NCBI GenBank assembly: GCA_035547425.1 | Contig: DASZUU010000002.1 | Location: 1-64,000 of the forward strand | Length of the DNA stretch: 64,000 nucleotides | Direction: 5' to 3' | Source: Alloacidobacterium sp035547425 | GTDB taxonomy: Bacteria > Acidobacteriota > Terriglobia > Terriglobales > Acidobacteriaceae | Shown: positions 49,996-58,073 of the stretch, in pieces | Layout: each line of letters begins with the position of its first letter | How positions within the stretch are numbered: position 1 is the stretch's first letter | Notes under the pieces: model-generated | Databases searched by the model: none | The model's input: the letters and a program-made list of their open reading frames with translations, nothing else | Told to the model about the DNA's origin: nothing | Made by a program: the position numbers and the translations under genes

Positions 49996-51072
49996 CTAGG
50001 CCCGTGCCTCAAACACCATGTTGAACGGCGTCTCGGCAGCACGGCGGAAATGCGTAAAGCCTCCCGCAGTCACAACCTGACGAATATTCTTCTCCCCTGC
50101 CTGTGCACCCAATCCCAATCCTACTTCCTGTGAGCGCGATGCAGGAACACAGAAGACGGTCGAAGCGGAGTAGTATATCCGCCCGATAGGGTTCAGGTTC
50201 GAGGCAATATCATCGCCCGCAATCGGCTCGACGATCATCCAAGTGCCGTTGTCGGCGAGCGACTGTCGCACATGCGCCGCCGCGCCCGTGGGGTCGCCCA
50301 TATCATGCAGGCAATCGAAGCAGGCGACGAAATCGTAGCCCTTTCCGGGAAAGGACTTAGCCGGAGCGGCCTCGAAGTGTACGCGGTCGCTGATTCCGGC
50401 AGTTGCAGCGCGTTCCCTGGCCTGCTGGATGGAGCCGTCATGGTAGTCGAAGCCGAAGAACTCCGATTTTGGATAGGTTTTGGCCATGAGGATGGTGGAG
50501 GCGCCATGCCCGCAGCCGATATCGGCGACGCGTGCGCCAGCCTTCAGCTTCTCTTCCACGCCGTCGAGCGCCGGAATCCAGCTACTGGTCAGGTTAGCCA
50601 GATATGTCGGACGGAAGAAGCGCTCACATCCCTCAAAGAGTCCCTTTTCGTGCTCATGCCAGCCGAAGCCTTTGCCTGAACGAAAGATATCAGTGAGCTT
50701 TTCCTCATCCTTCATGCAGGAGGCGAGCATGTGGTAAGCGCCGGGCAGATGAACCGCAGAATCGTCCTGCGCCATGGCGAAGGACTGCTCCGGAGTCATC
50801 GAGTAGGTATCGGCGGCTGCGTCATATTCGACGTACCCGCCGGCGGCATTAGCGTTGAGCCATTCACGGACGTAGCGCTCATTCGTGCCGGTGCGCTGCG
50901 CCAACTCGGCGGCGGTGACCGGTTCGCAGTTTCCCATGGCGCGATACAGGCCGAGGCGATCGCCAATTACGATCAGCGCGGATTGCATGGCTGCGCCCAT
51001 ATCGAGAACGGCCTTATGCAGCAGGGTATGAAGCTTGTCCGGATCGACAGGACGGACGGTTGCAGTAGACAT
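49996..51072 (-). CDS. Class I SAM-dependent methyltransferase with winged-helix N-terminus
   Basis: A 358-residue methyltransferase. Residues about 15-110 form a winged-helix-like domain (GDRLGLYRAMGNCEPVTAAELAQRTGTNERYVREWLNANAA). The catalytic core has motif I VADIGCGHGASTILMAKTYP, followed by FFGFDYHDGSIQQARERA (motif II) and FVACFDCLHDMGDPTGAAAHVRQSL. This layout matches methyltransferases of the Rv2258c type. AGGAGG lies 7 nt before the ATG. It is divergent from the short-chain dehydrogenase gene across about 170 nt. The substrate is unknown. Confidence 0.9.
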   Translation of the reverse strand: MSTATVRPVDPDKLHTLLHKAVLDMGAAMQSALIVIGDRLGLYRAMGNCEPVTAAELAQRTGTNERYVREWLNANAAGGYVEYDAAADTYSMTPEQSFAMAQDDSAVHLPGAYHMLASCMKDEEKLTDIFRSGKGFGWHEHEKGLFEGCERFFRPTYLANLTSSWIPALDGVEEKLKAGARVADIGCGHGASTILMAKTYPKSEFFGFDYHDGSIQQARERAATAGISDRVHFEAAPAKSFPGKGYDFVACFDCLHDMGDPTGAAAHVRQSLADNGTWMIVEPIAGDDIASNLNPIGRIYYSASTVFCVPASRSQEVGLGLGAQAGEKNIRQVVTAGGFTHFRRAAETPFNMVFEARA

Positions 51073-51244
51073 GAGAGTTCCTCCTGGGGAGCGCCGTTAC
51101 GGGTGAGGATGCCTGGAGGGTGAGCGGAAGAGAGCGTGTTGCACCCGTTTACGGCGAGCAGCCAAATCATAGACACTCTGAATGGTGAAGTTCAACAGCT
51201 TTCCGCTTCTTGCTCACGGCGGCCTCCTCAGGTAGCGTCGAGGT

Positions 51245-52018
51245 ATGAGTGGAATTACGTTGTCATTGGAAGGCAAAACGGCACTGATTACCGGCGGCTC
51301 GCGAGGCATCGGCGCCGAGTGTGTCCGGCTCTTTCGGGAAGCAGGGGCGCGGGTGGCCTTCAATTATCGCGCCGCGCGTGCCGAGGCCGAGACTCTGGTG
51401 GCTGCCTGCGGTGGAAGCCCGGAGTGTGTGGCCTTCGAGCAGGAGCTGGATTCGCCGAAGGCGGGACACGCCCTGGTCGATAAGACAGTGAAGGCTTTAG
51501 GCCGCATCGATTGTCTGGTGGTGAACCACGGCATCTGGCCGCCCGCGGATGCTCCGATTGCTTCCATGACGGAAGGGCAGTGGCGGCGCACGCGGAACGT
51601 GAACCTCGACAGTGTTTTCGGGCTGGTGCAGGCAGCAGTTGCCGAAATGCTGAAGCAGGGCGCGGGCCATATCGTGCTGGTCAGCTCGACGGCGGGACAG
51701 CGAGGCGAGGCCTTCCACGCCGACTATGCTGTAACCAAGGGCGCGCTCATCAGCCTGACCAAAAGCCTTTCGAGCGAGCTTGCGGGGCGTGGCATCTATG
51801 TGAACTGTGTCGCTCCCGGCTGGGTCGATACGGAGATGTCCGCTGCAGCGCTGAACGATCCAGCGACGAGTGGGAAGATTTTTGCGACGATTCCGCTGGG
51901 CCGCGTGGCTACGCCCCGTGAGATCGCCGGGCCGATTCTGTTTTTGTGCACGCCATTGGCAGGCTTTATGAGCGGCGAAATCGTCAATGTAAACGGCGGC
52001 GCAGTTCTGGTGGGGTGA
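51245..52018 (+). CDS. Short-chain dehydrogenase/reductase (FabG-like)
   Basis: A 257-residue NAD(P)-dependent oxidoreductase. It has the cofactor motif TGGSRGIGAECVRLF, the NHG motif in CLVVNHGIWPPAD (Asn in place of NAG), the catalytic Ser in HIVLVSSTAGQRGE and the YxxxK motif in ADYAVTKGAL. The C-terminus GFMSGEIVNVNGGAVLVG is typical. GAGG lies 4 nt before the ATG. No acyl-carrier or polyketide genes lie next to it, so a FabG role is not implied. It is divergent from the methyltransferase gene. Confidence 0.95.
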   Translation: MSGITLSLEGKTALITGGSRGIGAECVRLFREAGARVAFNYRAARAEAETLVAACGGSPECVAFEQELDSPKAGHALVDKTVKALGRIDCLVVNHGIWPPADAPIASMTEGQWRRTRNVNLDSVFGLVQAAVAEMLKQGAGHIVLVSSTAGQRGEAFHADYAVTKGALISLTKSLSSELAGRGIYVNCVAPGWVDTEMSAAALNDPATSGKIFATIPLGRVATPREIAGPILFLCTPLAGFMSGEIVNVNGGAVLVG

Positions 52019-52105
52019 GGATGAAGAAACTTTCGTCAGCTATGTCGATCAAATTTAATGGTGACAATAGAGCATTTTTCGTAGAAATTGATTGAGGAGA
52101 GAATT

Positions 52106-52789
52106 ATGAAGCGACGAACTTTTGATCCTCTATATCTCCCTAATTACGGCTTAGAGGAGGCAGTTCGATACTTGCATATCCCACGATCCACACTCCATTT
52201 TTGGATGGCAGGGAAAAATCCGCTTCTTAGTCTTGCTGATCCTCAAAAACGTCTTCTTTCATTTAAGAATCTAGTAGAACTTTATGTGCTAAAGGGACTC
52301 CGTGAAATTCATCGAGTTCGCCTTTCTGCGGTGAGAGATGCCTCTGAATACTTAAAAGAAAATTGGCCTTCTTCTCATCCATTTGCCGACTATGATCTAC
52401 AAACAGATGGTATACATGTCTATTTTTGGGACAAGAGCGATTGTTTATACGATGTATCCGGCGGCGGACAAATGGGATTGCCTTCAGTAATGGACGAATA
52501 TCTGAAGCGTATAAATCGCGATGCTGAGGGTCTGGCAAATGCGTTACATCCTTATTTGACAAGCTCCTCGCTCCGTTCGGGCATACCTGAACCTCGCATC
52601 ATTTCAATCGACCCAAATATCTGTTTCGGAATGCCTGTATTGGCCGGAACAAGAATAACCACAGCGATGTTAACGGCCAGATATAAAGGTGGCGACTCTA
52701 TTCCTGCAATAGCAAAGAGCTATGGTAGACCCGAAGACGAGATCGCGGCAGCGATCCGGTGGACAACGGGCAGCGAAAAAGCCGCATAA
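52106..52789 (+). CDS. DUF433-domain antitoxin with N-terminal helix-turn-helix
   Basis: A protein of about 227 residues. The ATG at 52106 follows GAGGAGA by 6 nt; a TTG at 52088 would lie before that site. The N-terminal part is a MerR-like helix-turn-helix (NYGLEEAVRYLHIPRSTLHFWMAG) and a middle part with FKNLVELYVLKGLREIHRVRLSAVRDA. The C-terminus has the DUF433 fold (ISIDPNICFGMPVLAGTRITTAMLTARYKGGDSIPAIAKSYGRPEDEIAAAIRW). DUF433 proteins are known or predicted partners of PIN-like toxins. It overlaps the downstream toxin gene by 68 nt. The region is noticeably AT-richer than its neighbours, a sign of horizontal transfer. Confidence 0.85.
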   Translation: MKRRTFDPLYLPNYGLEEAVRYLHIPRSTLHFWMAGKNPLLSLADPQKRLLSFKNLVELYVLKGLREIHRVRLSAVRDASEYLKENWPSSHPFADYDLQTDGIHVYFWDKSDCLYDVSGGGQMGLPSVMDEYLKRINRDAEGLANALHPYLTSSSLRSGIPEPRIISIDPNICFGMPVLAGTRITTAMLTARYKGGDSIPAIAKSYGRPEDEIAAAIRWTTGSEKAA

Positions 52790-53168
52790 GAAAATTACAC
52801 TTTATCTTGATGAGAGCTTTGACTGTAACGAAGTAAAACAGCAACTCGATAAAGCGAGGGTGCGTTACCACGTATACTCTGATCACTTCAAAACAGGAAC
52901 TAGCGATCCTGAAATATTAAAATTGGCTGGTCGCAAAGGCTGGGTAATGCTTACTTTAGATCGTCAAAATAGGCGGCGGGAAGTCGAGCGTAAAGCAGTT
53001 GAGGTGTTCAAAGTTAAACAGTTCGTATTTGCTGCAAATTTAGGTGCATTCAAACTAGCTCAAGTTCTAGTGGAGGCGCTGCCTAAAATTCGCAAATTTT
53101 GTCATGACAATGCTCCGCCGTACATTGCAGTAATCACAACCTCGGGTCAAATAGAACGCAGGTTATAG
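52722..53168 (+). CDS. PIN-like domain toxin (DUF433-associated, VapC45-type)
   Basis: A 148-residue predicted RNase-type toxin. After a basic stretch (RSRQRSGGQRAAKKPHKK) comes a PIN-like strand with acidic residues (ITLYLDESFDCNEVKQQLD), then ILKLAGRKGWVMLTLDRQNRRREVERKAVEVF and QFVFAANLGAFKLAQVLVEALPKIRKF. The first acidic residues (Asp, Glu in YLDES) and the Asp in LTLDRQ are candidate metal ligands of the PIN fold. The ATG is inside the antitoxin gene, 68 nt before its stop, so production of toxin depends on antitoxin translation. Exact subfamily is inferred from memory. Confidence 0.82.
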   Translation: MVDPKTRSRQRSGGQRAAKKPHKKITLYLDESFDCNEVKQQLDKARVRYHVYSDHFKTGTSDPEILKLAGRKGWVMLTLDRQNRRREVERKAVEVFKVKQFVFAANLGAFKLAQVLVEALPKIRKFCHDNAPPYIAVITTSGQIERRL

Positions 53169-53177
53169 CTGTTAAGT

Positions 53178-53975
53178 ATGAGTAAAATCCGTAATCCAAT
53201 TTTGCTTTTGATGGGTGTTTTTCTTTGTTATCAGATTTATTCTGCTCAGGCGCAGAGCGATGCCGCGCAGGATGCGAATACGAAGAAAGCTCGCGCAGCG
53301 CTCGAAGCAATGGTAGCGGCGCTGGGCGGCGATCATTGGCTGAATTTGCAGAACAGCTACATCGAGGGCCGCACTTCGGGCTTCTATCAAGGCAAGCCCA
53401 CGGGCGCGATCGGCGACTTCTATTCCTGGCACGTATTTCCTGACAAGGACCGCATCGAGTTGACGAAGAAGCGCGACGTGGTCGATATCTTCACCGGCAA
53501 CGAGGGATGGGAGATCACCTATCGCGGCAAGCGCGCCCTGCCTGCCGACCAGCGCGACGACTTCCTGCGACGGCGCGATCACTCCATTGAAACGGCGGTG
53601 AAGGTCTGGATGAAAGATCCCAAGACAATGCTGCTCTTCGACGGGCAATCGCTGGTGGAGCGGCATCTCGCCGACCAGGTAACGCTTATCTCGGCAAACA
53701 ACGACTCCATCACGATCAAGATGGACGCGCAGACGCATCTTCCCCTGAGCCGCACCTTCCAATGGCGCGATCCTCTCTACAAGGACAAGAACGAAGAAGT
53801 GGAAGAATACGACGATTACCATCCCATCGACGGAATACCGACGCCGTTCGGCATCACCCGCTTTCATAACGGCGATATGACCAATCAGCGGTTTGTTTAT
53901 AAGGCTGCTTACAACGTGCCGTTGCCTCCGAATGCCTTCGATGTAGACGCTGCAGCGGCGAAGATCAAGAAGTAA
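53178..53975 (+). CDS. Secreted LolA-like/outer-membrane-lipoprotein-sorting-like protein
   Basis: A 265-residue exported protein. Signal peptide MSKIRNPILLLMGVFLCYQIYSAQAQS. The mature part opens with helices (ALEAMVAALGGDHWLNLQNSYIEGRTSGFYQGK) and then a chain of strands (YSWHVFPDKDRIELTKKRDVVDIFTGNEGWEITY, LADQVTLISANNDSITIKMDAQTHLPLSRTFQWRD). The half-barrel layout resembles LolA/LppX-type lipid-binding folds, but the assignment is weak. It starts 9 nt after the toxin stop; its composition fits the GC-rich genome rather than the toxin region. The esterase-like gene follows. Confidence 0.65.
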   Translation: MSKIRNPILLLMGVFLCYQIYSAQAQSDAAQDANTKKARAALEAMVAALGGDHWLNLQNSYIEGRTSGFYQGKPTGAIGDFYSWHVFPDKDRIELTKKRDVVDIFTGNEGWEITYRGKRALPADQRDDFLRRRDHSIETAVKVWMKDPKTMLLFDGQSLVERHLADQVTLISANNDSITIKMDAQTHLPLSRTFQWRDPLYKDKNEEVEEYDDYHPIDGIPTPFGITRFHNGDMTNQRFVYKAAYNVPLPPNAFDVDAAAAKIKK

Positions 53976-54099
53976 GAGCATGTTGTAAACCGCTGCAGGC
54001 GGCATTCTTTGGGAATGCAACGGAAAATTGAACAGACGTTTACACAGACTGCTTAAAATTCTGCCTGCTTTCAAGAAGAGAGCAGAGGAGAATCTATCT

Positions 54100-55479
54100 G
54101 TGAACAAGCTATCTTTCTGCGCTGCGGCGCTAACACTGGCGTGTACCTCACTGCATGCCCAGGTAACGTTGCTGGCCAAGGGCACACTCACAAAGTCGAG
54201 TGCCGGATCGTATAAAGACCTCTCCGGGCTGAATTACACGCTGGAGAACGGGGTGGCCGCAAACCTGCTCGGCGGGCTCGGCTCGGGCATTACCTATGCG
54301 GGAGGCAATACGTTTCTTGCCGTTCCGGACCGCGGACCGAATGCCGTGAGCTTCAATGCGAATGTGGATGACACGGTTGCCTATGTAAATCGTTTCCAGA
54401 CGATCACGATGGATCTTGCTCCGAACAAGGGCGAAGGCCTGCCGTTTACACTAACCCCGACGCTGCGCTCCACTACGCTGCTGCACGCGCTGTTACCACT
54501 GGCGTATGGGTCGGGCAAAGGGCTGGATATCATTCCGGGCAAGCCGCCCATCAATACCCTGCTGAAGCACTATTTCACCGGCCGCTCGGATGGCTATGAT
54601 CCGGAACACGGGTCCGACGATGTGCTGGACGCCCGCCTCGATCCGGAGAGCATTCGCGTATCGAATGACGGGCTGACGGTCTTTATCTCGGATGAGTACG
54701 GGCCGTATGTGTACCAGTTCCTGCGGGCTACAGGCGAGCGGATACGCACGTTCAGGCTGCCCGCTGATTTCTCTGTGGCGAATCCGAAGCCGACAGGCGA
54801 TGCTGAGCAGGCAGCGAACAATACGGGCCGCGTTCCCAACAAGGGCATGGAAGGGTTGGCGATCACTCCCGATGGCCGCACGCTGGTGGGGATTGTGCAG
54901 AACTCGCTGATCCAGGATGCGGCGGAGGGCGGCAATGCGGCGAATATGCTGCGCATTGTGACGATCGATATTCTGTCTGGCCGGACAACGCACCAGTATG
55001 CCTATCTGCTGACGACCGGATCGGGCGTGAGCGAGATTACAGCGCTGAACGATCACGAAATGATCGTGGACGAGCGCGACGGCAAGGGACTGGGCGACGG
55101 CAGCAAAGCGAAGGTGAAGCAGCTCTTCAAGATCGATCTGAAGGGCGCGACCGATGTGAGCGAAATGGACGGCACGGCTGCGGCTGCGCATGCGGTGAAC
55201 AAGACGCTCTTTCTGGATGTGGTGAAAGTGCTCGAAGCCAACGGCATGACGGCAGACCAGATTCCGGCGAAGATCGAAGGCGTTTCATTTGGTCCGGATG
55301 TGAAGTACCACGGCAAGACGCTGCACACGATCTGGGTCGCGAATGACAACGACTTCCTGCAGGATTACAGCGGAACAAACACGAACCCGAATCAATTTTT
55401 TGTTTTCGGGTTTGCGGATGCGGACCTGGGCGGATCAGTATATGTGCCCCAGCCGCATTTTTCGCCATTCAGCTGGTAA
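54100..55479 (+). CDS. Secreted esterase-like (phytase-like) beta-propeller protein
   Basis: A protein of about 459 residues. The GTG at 54100 has AGAGGAG 9 nt upstream and gives a signal peptide (MNKLSFCAAALTLACTSLHAQ). The mature part matches the esterase-like-activity-of-phytase family: LSGLNYTLENGVAANLLGGLGSGITYAGGNTFLAVPDRGPNAVSF, then LDPESIRVSNDGLTVFISDEYGPYVYQF, GMEGLAITPDGRTLVGIVQNSLIQD and ISEITALNDHEMIVDERDGKG-like blades. The fold is a six-bladed propeller. The actual substrate is unknown, and the name reflects a family, not a demonstrated activity. A terminator hairpin follows the stop codon. Confidence 0.88.
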   Translation: MNKLSFCAAALTLACTSLHAQVTLLAKGTLTKSSAGSYKDLSGLNYTLENGVAANLLGGLGSGITYAGGNTFLAVPDRGPNAVSFNANVDDTVAYVNRFQTITMDLAPNKGEGLPFTLTPTLRSTTLLHALLPLAYGSGKGLDIIPGKPPINTLLKHYFTGRSDGYDPEHGSDDVLDARLDPESIRVSNDGLTVFISDEYGPYVYQFLRATGERIRTFRLPADFSVANPKPTGDAEQAANNTGRVPNKGMEGLAITPDGRTLVGIVQNSLIQDAAEGGNAANMLRIVTIDILSGRTTHQYAYLLTTGSGVSEITALNDHEMIVDERDGKGLGDGSKAKVKQLFKIDLKGATDVSEMDGTAAAAHAVNKTLFLDVVKVLEANGMTADQIPAKIEGVSFGPDVKYHGKTLHTIWVANDNDFLQDYSGTNTNPNQFFVFGFADADLGGSVYVPQPHFSPFSW

Positions 55480-55720
55480 AGGGCTGTTCCTCAGAAAGGC
55501 GCTGCCCAGGCAGCGCCTTTTGCTTTGCCATCGAATTAGCCTCATTTCCTTTCAGAATCGGAGAAGCGGTCGTCAACTCGAGGAGCCTTTTTGCCTGACG
55601 CCGTTTGTTTTCGGCGGATTGGCGCTGGGTCAGGTGATAGTAACAGAAGTGCTTATTGTGGAGCGCGGCGGCGCGACAGCGATATCCGCTGATGCGAACA
55701 TGACGACAGAGTTGATACAT
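55469..55720 (-). CDS. Small Cys/His-rich protein
   Basis: An 83-residue product starting MYQLCRHVRISGYRCRAAALHNKHFCYYHLTQRQ. The cysteine/histidine pattern (C-x9-C-x10-C-x2-H with further His) suggests metal binding. The segment resembles short acidobacterial proteins of the C-H-C-x-H type I recall loosely. The rest is basic and helical (AENKRRQAKRLLEL). An ATG at 55738 would add six residues. Its 3' end overlaps the esterase-like gene by 11 nt, and its last 15 or so codons coincide with the terminator hairpin of that gene, so the end of the protein is constrained by an RNA structure. Confidence 0.6.
   Translation of the reverse strand: MYQLCRHVRISGYRCRAAALHNKHFCYYHLTQRQSAENKRRQAKRLLELTTASPILKGNEANSMAKQKALPGQRLSEEQPFTS
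55495..55524 (+). terminator. Intrinsic terminator of the esterase-like gene
   Basis: AAAGGCGCTGCC (55495-55506) and GGCAGCGCCTTT (55509-55520) are complementary with a minimal loop (effectively about 4 nt after opening the innermost pairs), followed by TTGCTTTGCC. It lies 15 nt after the stop codon and inside the antisense small gene. Confidence 0.8.
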
Positions 55721-55904
55721 GCGATGGCCCTCCCGCATTTTGTACGGGAATGCTTTATTCTCAATGATTTACAGGATTGATTCTGTACGGAGATGCTTTG
55801 TTTCTATAACTTGTGACTGAAACGACGAGAGGCATGGATAAGTTGTTTAGATGATATGGGTTAGGACTTCGAGGCGGAAGTTAGGGTCTTGACAGGGATT
55901 TTGG

Positions 55905-55985
55905 AAGCCCGGGGCTGAAGCCCTTAGGCAGCGGTTCTGCGCTATTTGCGAACCCACATCTCTGCGAGATGTGGGCACCCGGGGC
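55905..55985. repeat. Acidobacterial-type intergenic repeat, copy A
   Basis: The unit contains GGGGCTGAAGCCC (a short hairpin) and, after about 40 nt, CCCACATCTC (55953-55962), TGC, GAGATGTGGG (55966-55975), then CACCCGGGG. A second copy with the same two hairpins lies at 60258-60365. Such GGCTNAAGCCC plus CCCACATCTC-GAGATGTGGG units recall dispersed repeats seen in acidobacterial genomes. Confidence 0.75.
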
Positions 55986-55998
55986 AGGAATTCATAAG

Positions 55999-57369
55999 CT
56001 AATCGGCGAGATGGCTTTTCTCCGAGTGATTCAGTTTGGGATCGGCAGCATAGGTCATCTTCACGAGGGAAGCGCATTCGGTTTCGCCTTTGTGCAGTGA
56101 GGAGAAATCCAGGCCCATGTAATCGAAGCCCAGTTCAGCATCGACATGTTTGGCAAGCGTGGGTAATGGCTTGCCTTCTGTCTTATCCGGATGATTTGCG
56201 ACTAGCCGCTGCAGGGCGATGGGAGCTTCGCGGGGATCGTATCCGGCACCAACCATGTAGCGCAGGCCGACGCGATATTCATGATCAATGAGCGGTGTCC
56301 AGTAGCTTGCAGAGAAGGTGCCATCGTTTATCGCCTGACCGGCAATCCCAGCACCAAAGGGAACAGCAGCCATTGCAATGTCTACACCCGCCTGGCTGTA
56401 CTTACGAGTTCGGCTGCGATAGATATCATTTTCGATGGCGACGGCGATATCAGCGGCGAGCAGAGCCGCCAATTGCGCTTCATTCTGCAGTTTGGGGATG
56501 ATCTGCGACGGAATCAGAATGGTGCCGGAATCATTCGAAGCCGTCCTTTGCATCGATCTCGCTTTTTCGATCACAAAAAAGCGGAAATGAATTTTGGCGG
56601 GATCGGAATCCGGCAGGTTTCTCTGCCATTCGGGCACGAGTTTCTGACCGAAGTTGTTGATCGCCTCCTGAAGCCGGCGATTCGGAAGGATATGGTAAGT
56701 CTTGAGGAAGAAGTGAACTTTTCCCGGTTCGTTCTTGTCATAGTCGGGCAGTTCGATTTTGAAATCGTTATTTTTGCGGTAATCCTGCTCATCGGTCAGA
56801 TGCTCATCTTCTGCAAAGACGATGGATTTTGCCAGCAGGGTCGCATCTTTTTGCCGGTCAGCATCGTAAGAGACGCGAAGATCAGGCCGAAAGACATTTG
56901 TGTCAGCCATGCCGGGGGCCAGCTGCACGGTGGTTTTGGAATCGACGGCGATTTCATAGCCGTCGACGTAGACGGTTCCTCTCCATCCGCTTCCCTCTTT
57001 TATTAATGCCGGCGCACGATCTTCCCAGGCGCGTCCGGAACGATGTGCGATAGAGCCGCCATCGACAGTCTCGATTTCTTTTGCAGTGATGACATGAGTT
57101 TGCTTGTCCTCTGTACCGTGGACAAGCACGTATTTTCCGGGAGAAAGCATGCCGAGCGAGAACGGGACTTCGAGCGTCGATGTGGATACATTTGTGCCAA
57201 AAGTGGTGGAAGGAGTAGTAATAACCAGCCGCTGATTCAGGTGGAAGGATGCTGATGGGTCGAGATGCGTAACATATCCTTCCATGCTTACCTTGGATTG
57301 CGCGTTGAGGATGGCGACAGGGAAAAGGAATAACAGGCAGAAAACGGCGCGCAAAAGCGAACGGACCAT
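55999..57369 (-). CDS. Secreted M48-like protein lacking the zinc motif (pseudopeptidase)
   Basis: A 456-residue exported protein. The ATG at 57369 gives a signal peptide (MVRSLLRAVFCLLFLFPVAILNAQS). Residues about 25-220 are beta-rich, with two OB-like segments. The C-terminal third follows the Zn-dependent protease layout (GTILIPSQIIPKLQNEAQLAALLAADIAVAIEND, where a peptidase has HExxH, and LIDHEYRVGLRYMVGAGYDPREAPIALQRL, where a peptidase has ExxAD). The first ligand motif reads ADIAV, so both histidines and the glutamate are missing and proteolysis is unlikely. It could bind peptides, inhibit a peptidase or be a scaffold. A longer start would overlap the sigma factor gene. Confidence 0.75.
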   Translation of the reverse strand: MVRSLLRAVFCLLFLFPVAILNAQSKVSMEGYVTHLDPSASFHLNQRLVITTPSTTFGTNVSTSTLEVPFSLGMLSPGKYVLVHGTEDKQTHVITAKEIETVDGGSIAHRSGRAWEDRAPALIKEGSGWRGTVYVDGYEIAVDSKTTVQLAPGMADTNVFRPDLRVSYDADRQKDATLLAKSIVFAEDEHLTDEQDYRKNNDFKIELPDYDKNEPGKVHFFLKTYHILPNRRLQEAINNFGQKLVPEWQRNLPDSDPAKIHFRFFVIEKARSMQRTASNDSGTILIPSQIIPKLQNEAQLAALLAADIAVAIENDIYRSRTRKYSQAGVDIAMAAVPFGAGIAGQAINDGTFSASYWTPLIDHEYRVGLRYMVGAGYDPREAPIALQRLVANHPDKTEGKPLPTLAKHVDAELGFDYMGLDFSSLHKGETECASLVKMTYAADPKLNHSEKSHLAD

Positions 57370-57494
57370 ATTGGCAGAAATCCAGAGAATAAAGTTGATA
57401 TAAAAGACTTTTCGGCCATGATACGTGGTTTGCCTATGTCTGCCATCAATTTTTATGTAGTCGTCGCGCCGAACCCTCCCGTCTATTCCTATGC

Positions 57495-58073
57495 ATGGAA
57501 CAAACAGTGGCAAGTGAGCTGCCTCCGATAGCGCGAGAGCAGGCTGTGCTGGACCTGGCGGACTTCGATGAGGTTGTCCGGCTGTACAGGCAGCGGGTGT
57601 TTCGTTTTTTGCTGGCGTCGCTGCGCGATCGCGACCTGGCGGAGAACCTGACCCAGGATTGCTTTCTGCGGGCGTACATGGCGCGGGAGCATTTTCGCGG
57701 CGATTCGAGCCTGATCACGTGGCTGATGAAGATTGCGACGAACCTTATCCGCGACCACCTGCGGAGCAAGCGGCTGCGCTTCTGGACGAAGACGCGGGAG
57801 ACGGCGCTCGATCCGGTGGATGTGAGCGACTGGGTTCCGGATGAGCGCAGCTCGCCGGAGGAAGACCTGATTGCGCGGACGCAGGTGAGCCATGTGTGGA
57901 AGGCGGTCGGCCAGCTTCCGGCAAAGCAGCGCACGGTGTTTGTTCTGCGCTTTGTGGAAGAGATGGAATTGCGGGAGATTGCAGAAACGACAGGGATGAA
58001 TCCGAGCACGGTGAAAACGCATCTCTACCGCGCGCTGGCGGCGGTGCGGGAGAGCATGGGGGGCAAGTTATGA
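57495..58073 (+). CDS. ECF RNA polymerase sigma factor
   Basis: A 192-residue sigma-70-family factor. Region 2 spans about residues 22-95 (FDEVVRLYRQRVFRFLLASLRDRDLAENLTQDCFLRAYMAREHFRGDSSLITWLMKIATNLIRDHLR). A short linker with WVPDERSSPEEDLIAR follows. Region 4 spans about 125-185 (VGQLPAKQRTVFVLRFVEEMELREIAETTGMNPSTVKTHLYRALAAVRE) with the helix-turn-helix. It overlaps the next gene by 4 nt (ATGA), which is probably its membrane-bound partner. The downstream Spy-like gene points to envelope stress. The promoter consensus it would recognise is unknown. Confidence 0.95.
   Translation: MEQTVASELPPIAREQAVLDLADFDEVVRLYRQRVFRFLLASLRDRDLAENLTQDCFLRAYMAREHFRGDSSLITWLMKIATNLIRDHLRSKRLRFWTKTRETALDPVDVSDWVPDERSSPEEDLIARTQVSHVWKAVGQLPAKQRTVFVLRFVEEMELREIAETTGMNPSTVKTHLYRALAAVRESMGGKL

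Noticed and set aside
52020..53170. Mobile island with attachment sites around the toxin-antitoxin genes
   Set aside because: No integrase, tRNA-adjacent site or flanking direct repeats were seen; only the composition suggests transfer.
57446..58022. Two minus-strand frames of 177-187 residues inside the sigma-factor gene
   Set aside because: They are Arg/Ser-rich shadows of a GC-rich gene with clear sigma region 2 and 4 motifs on the other strand.
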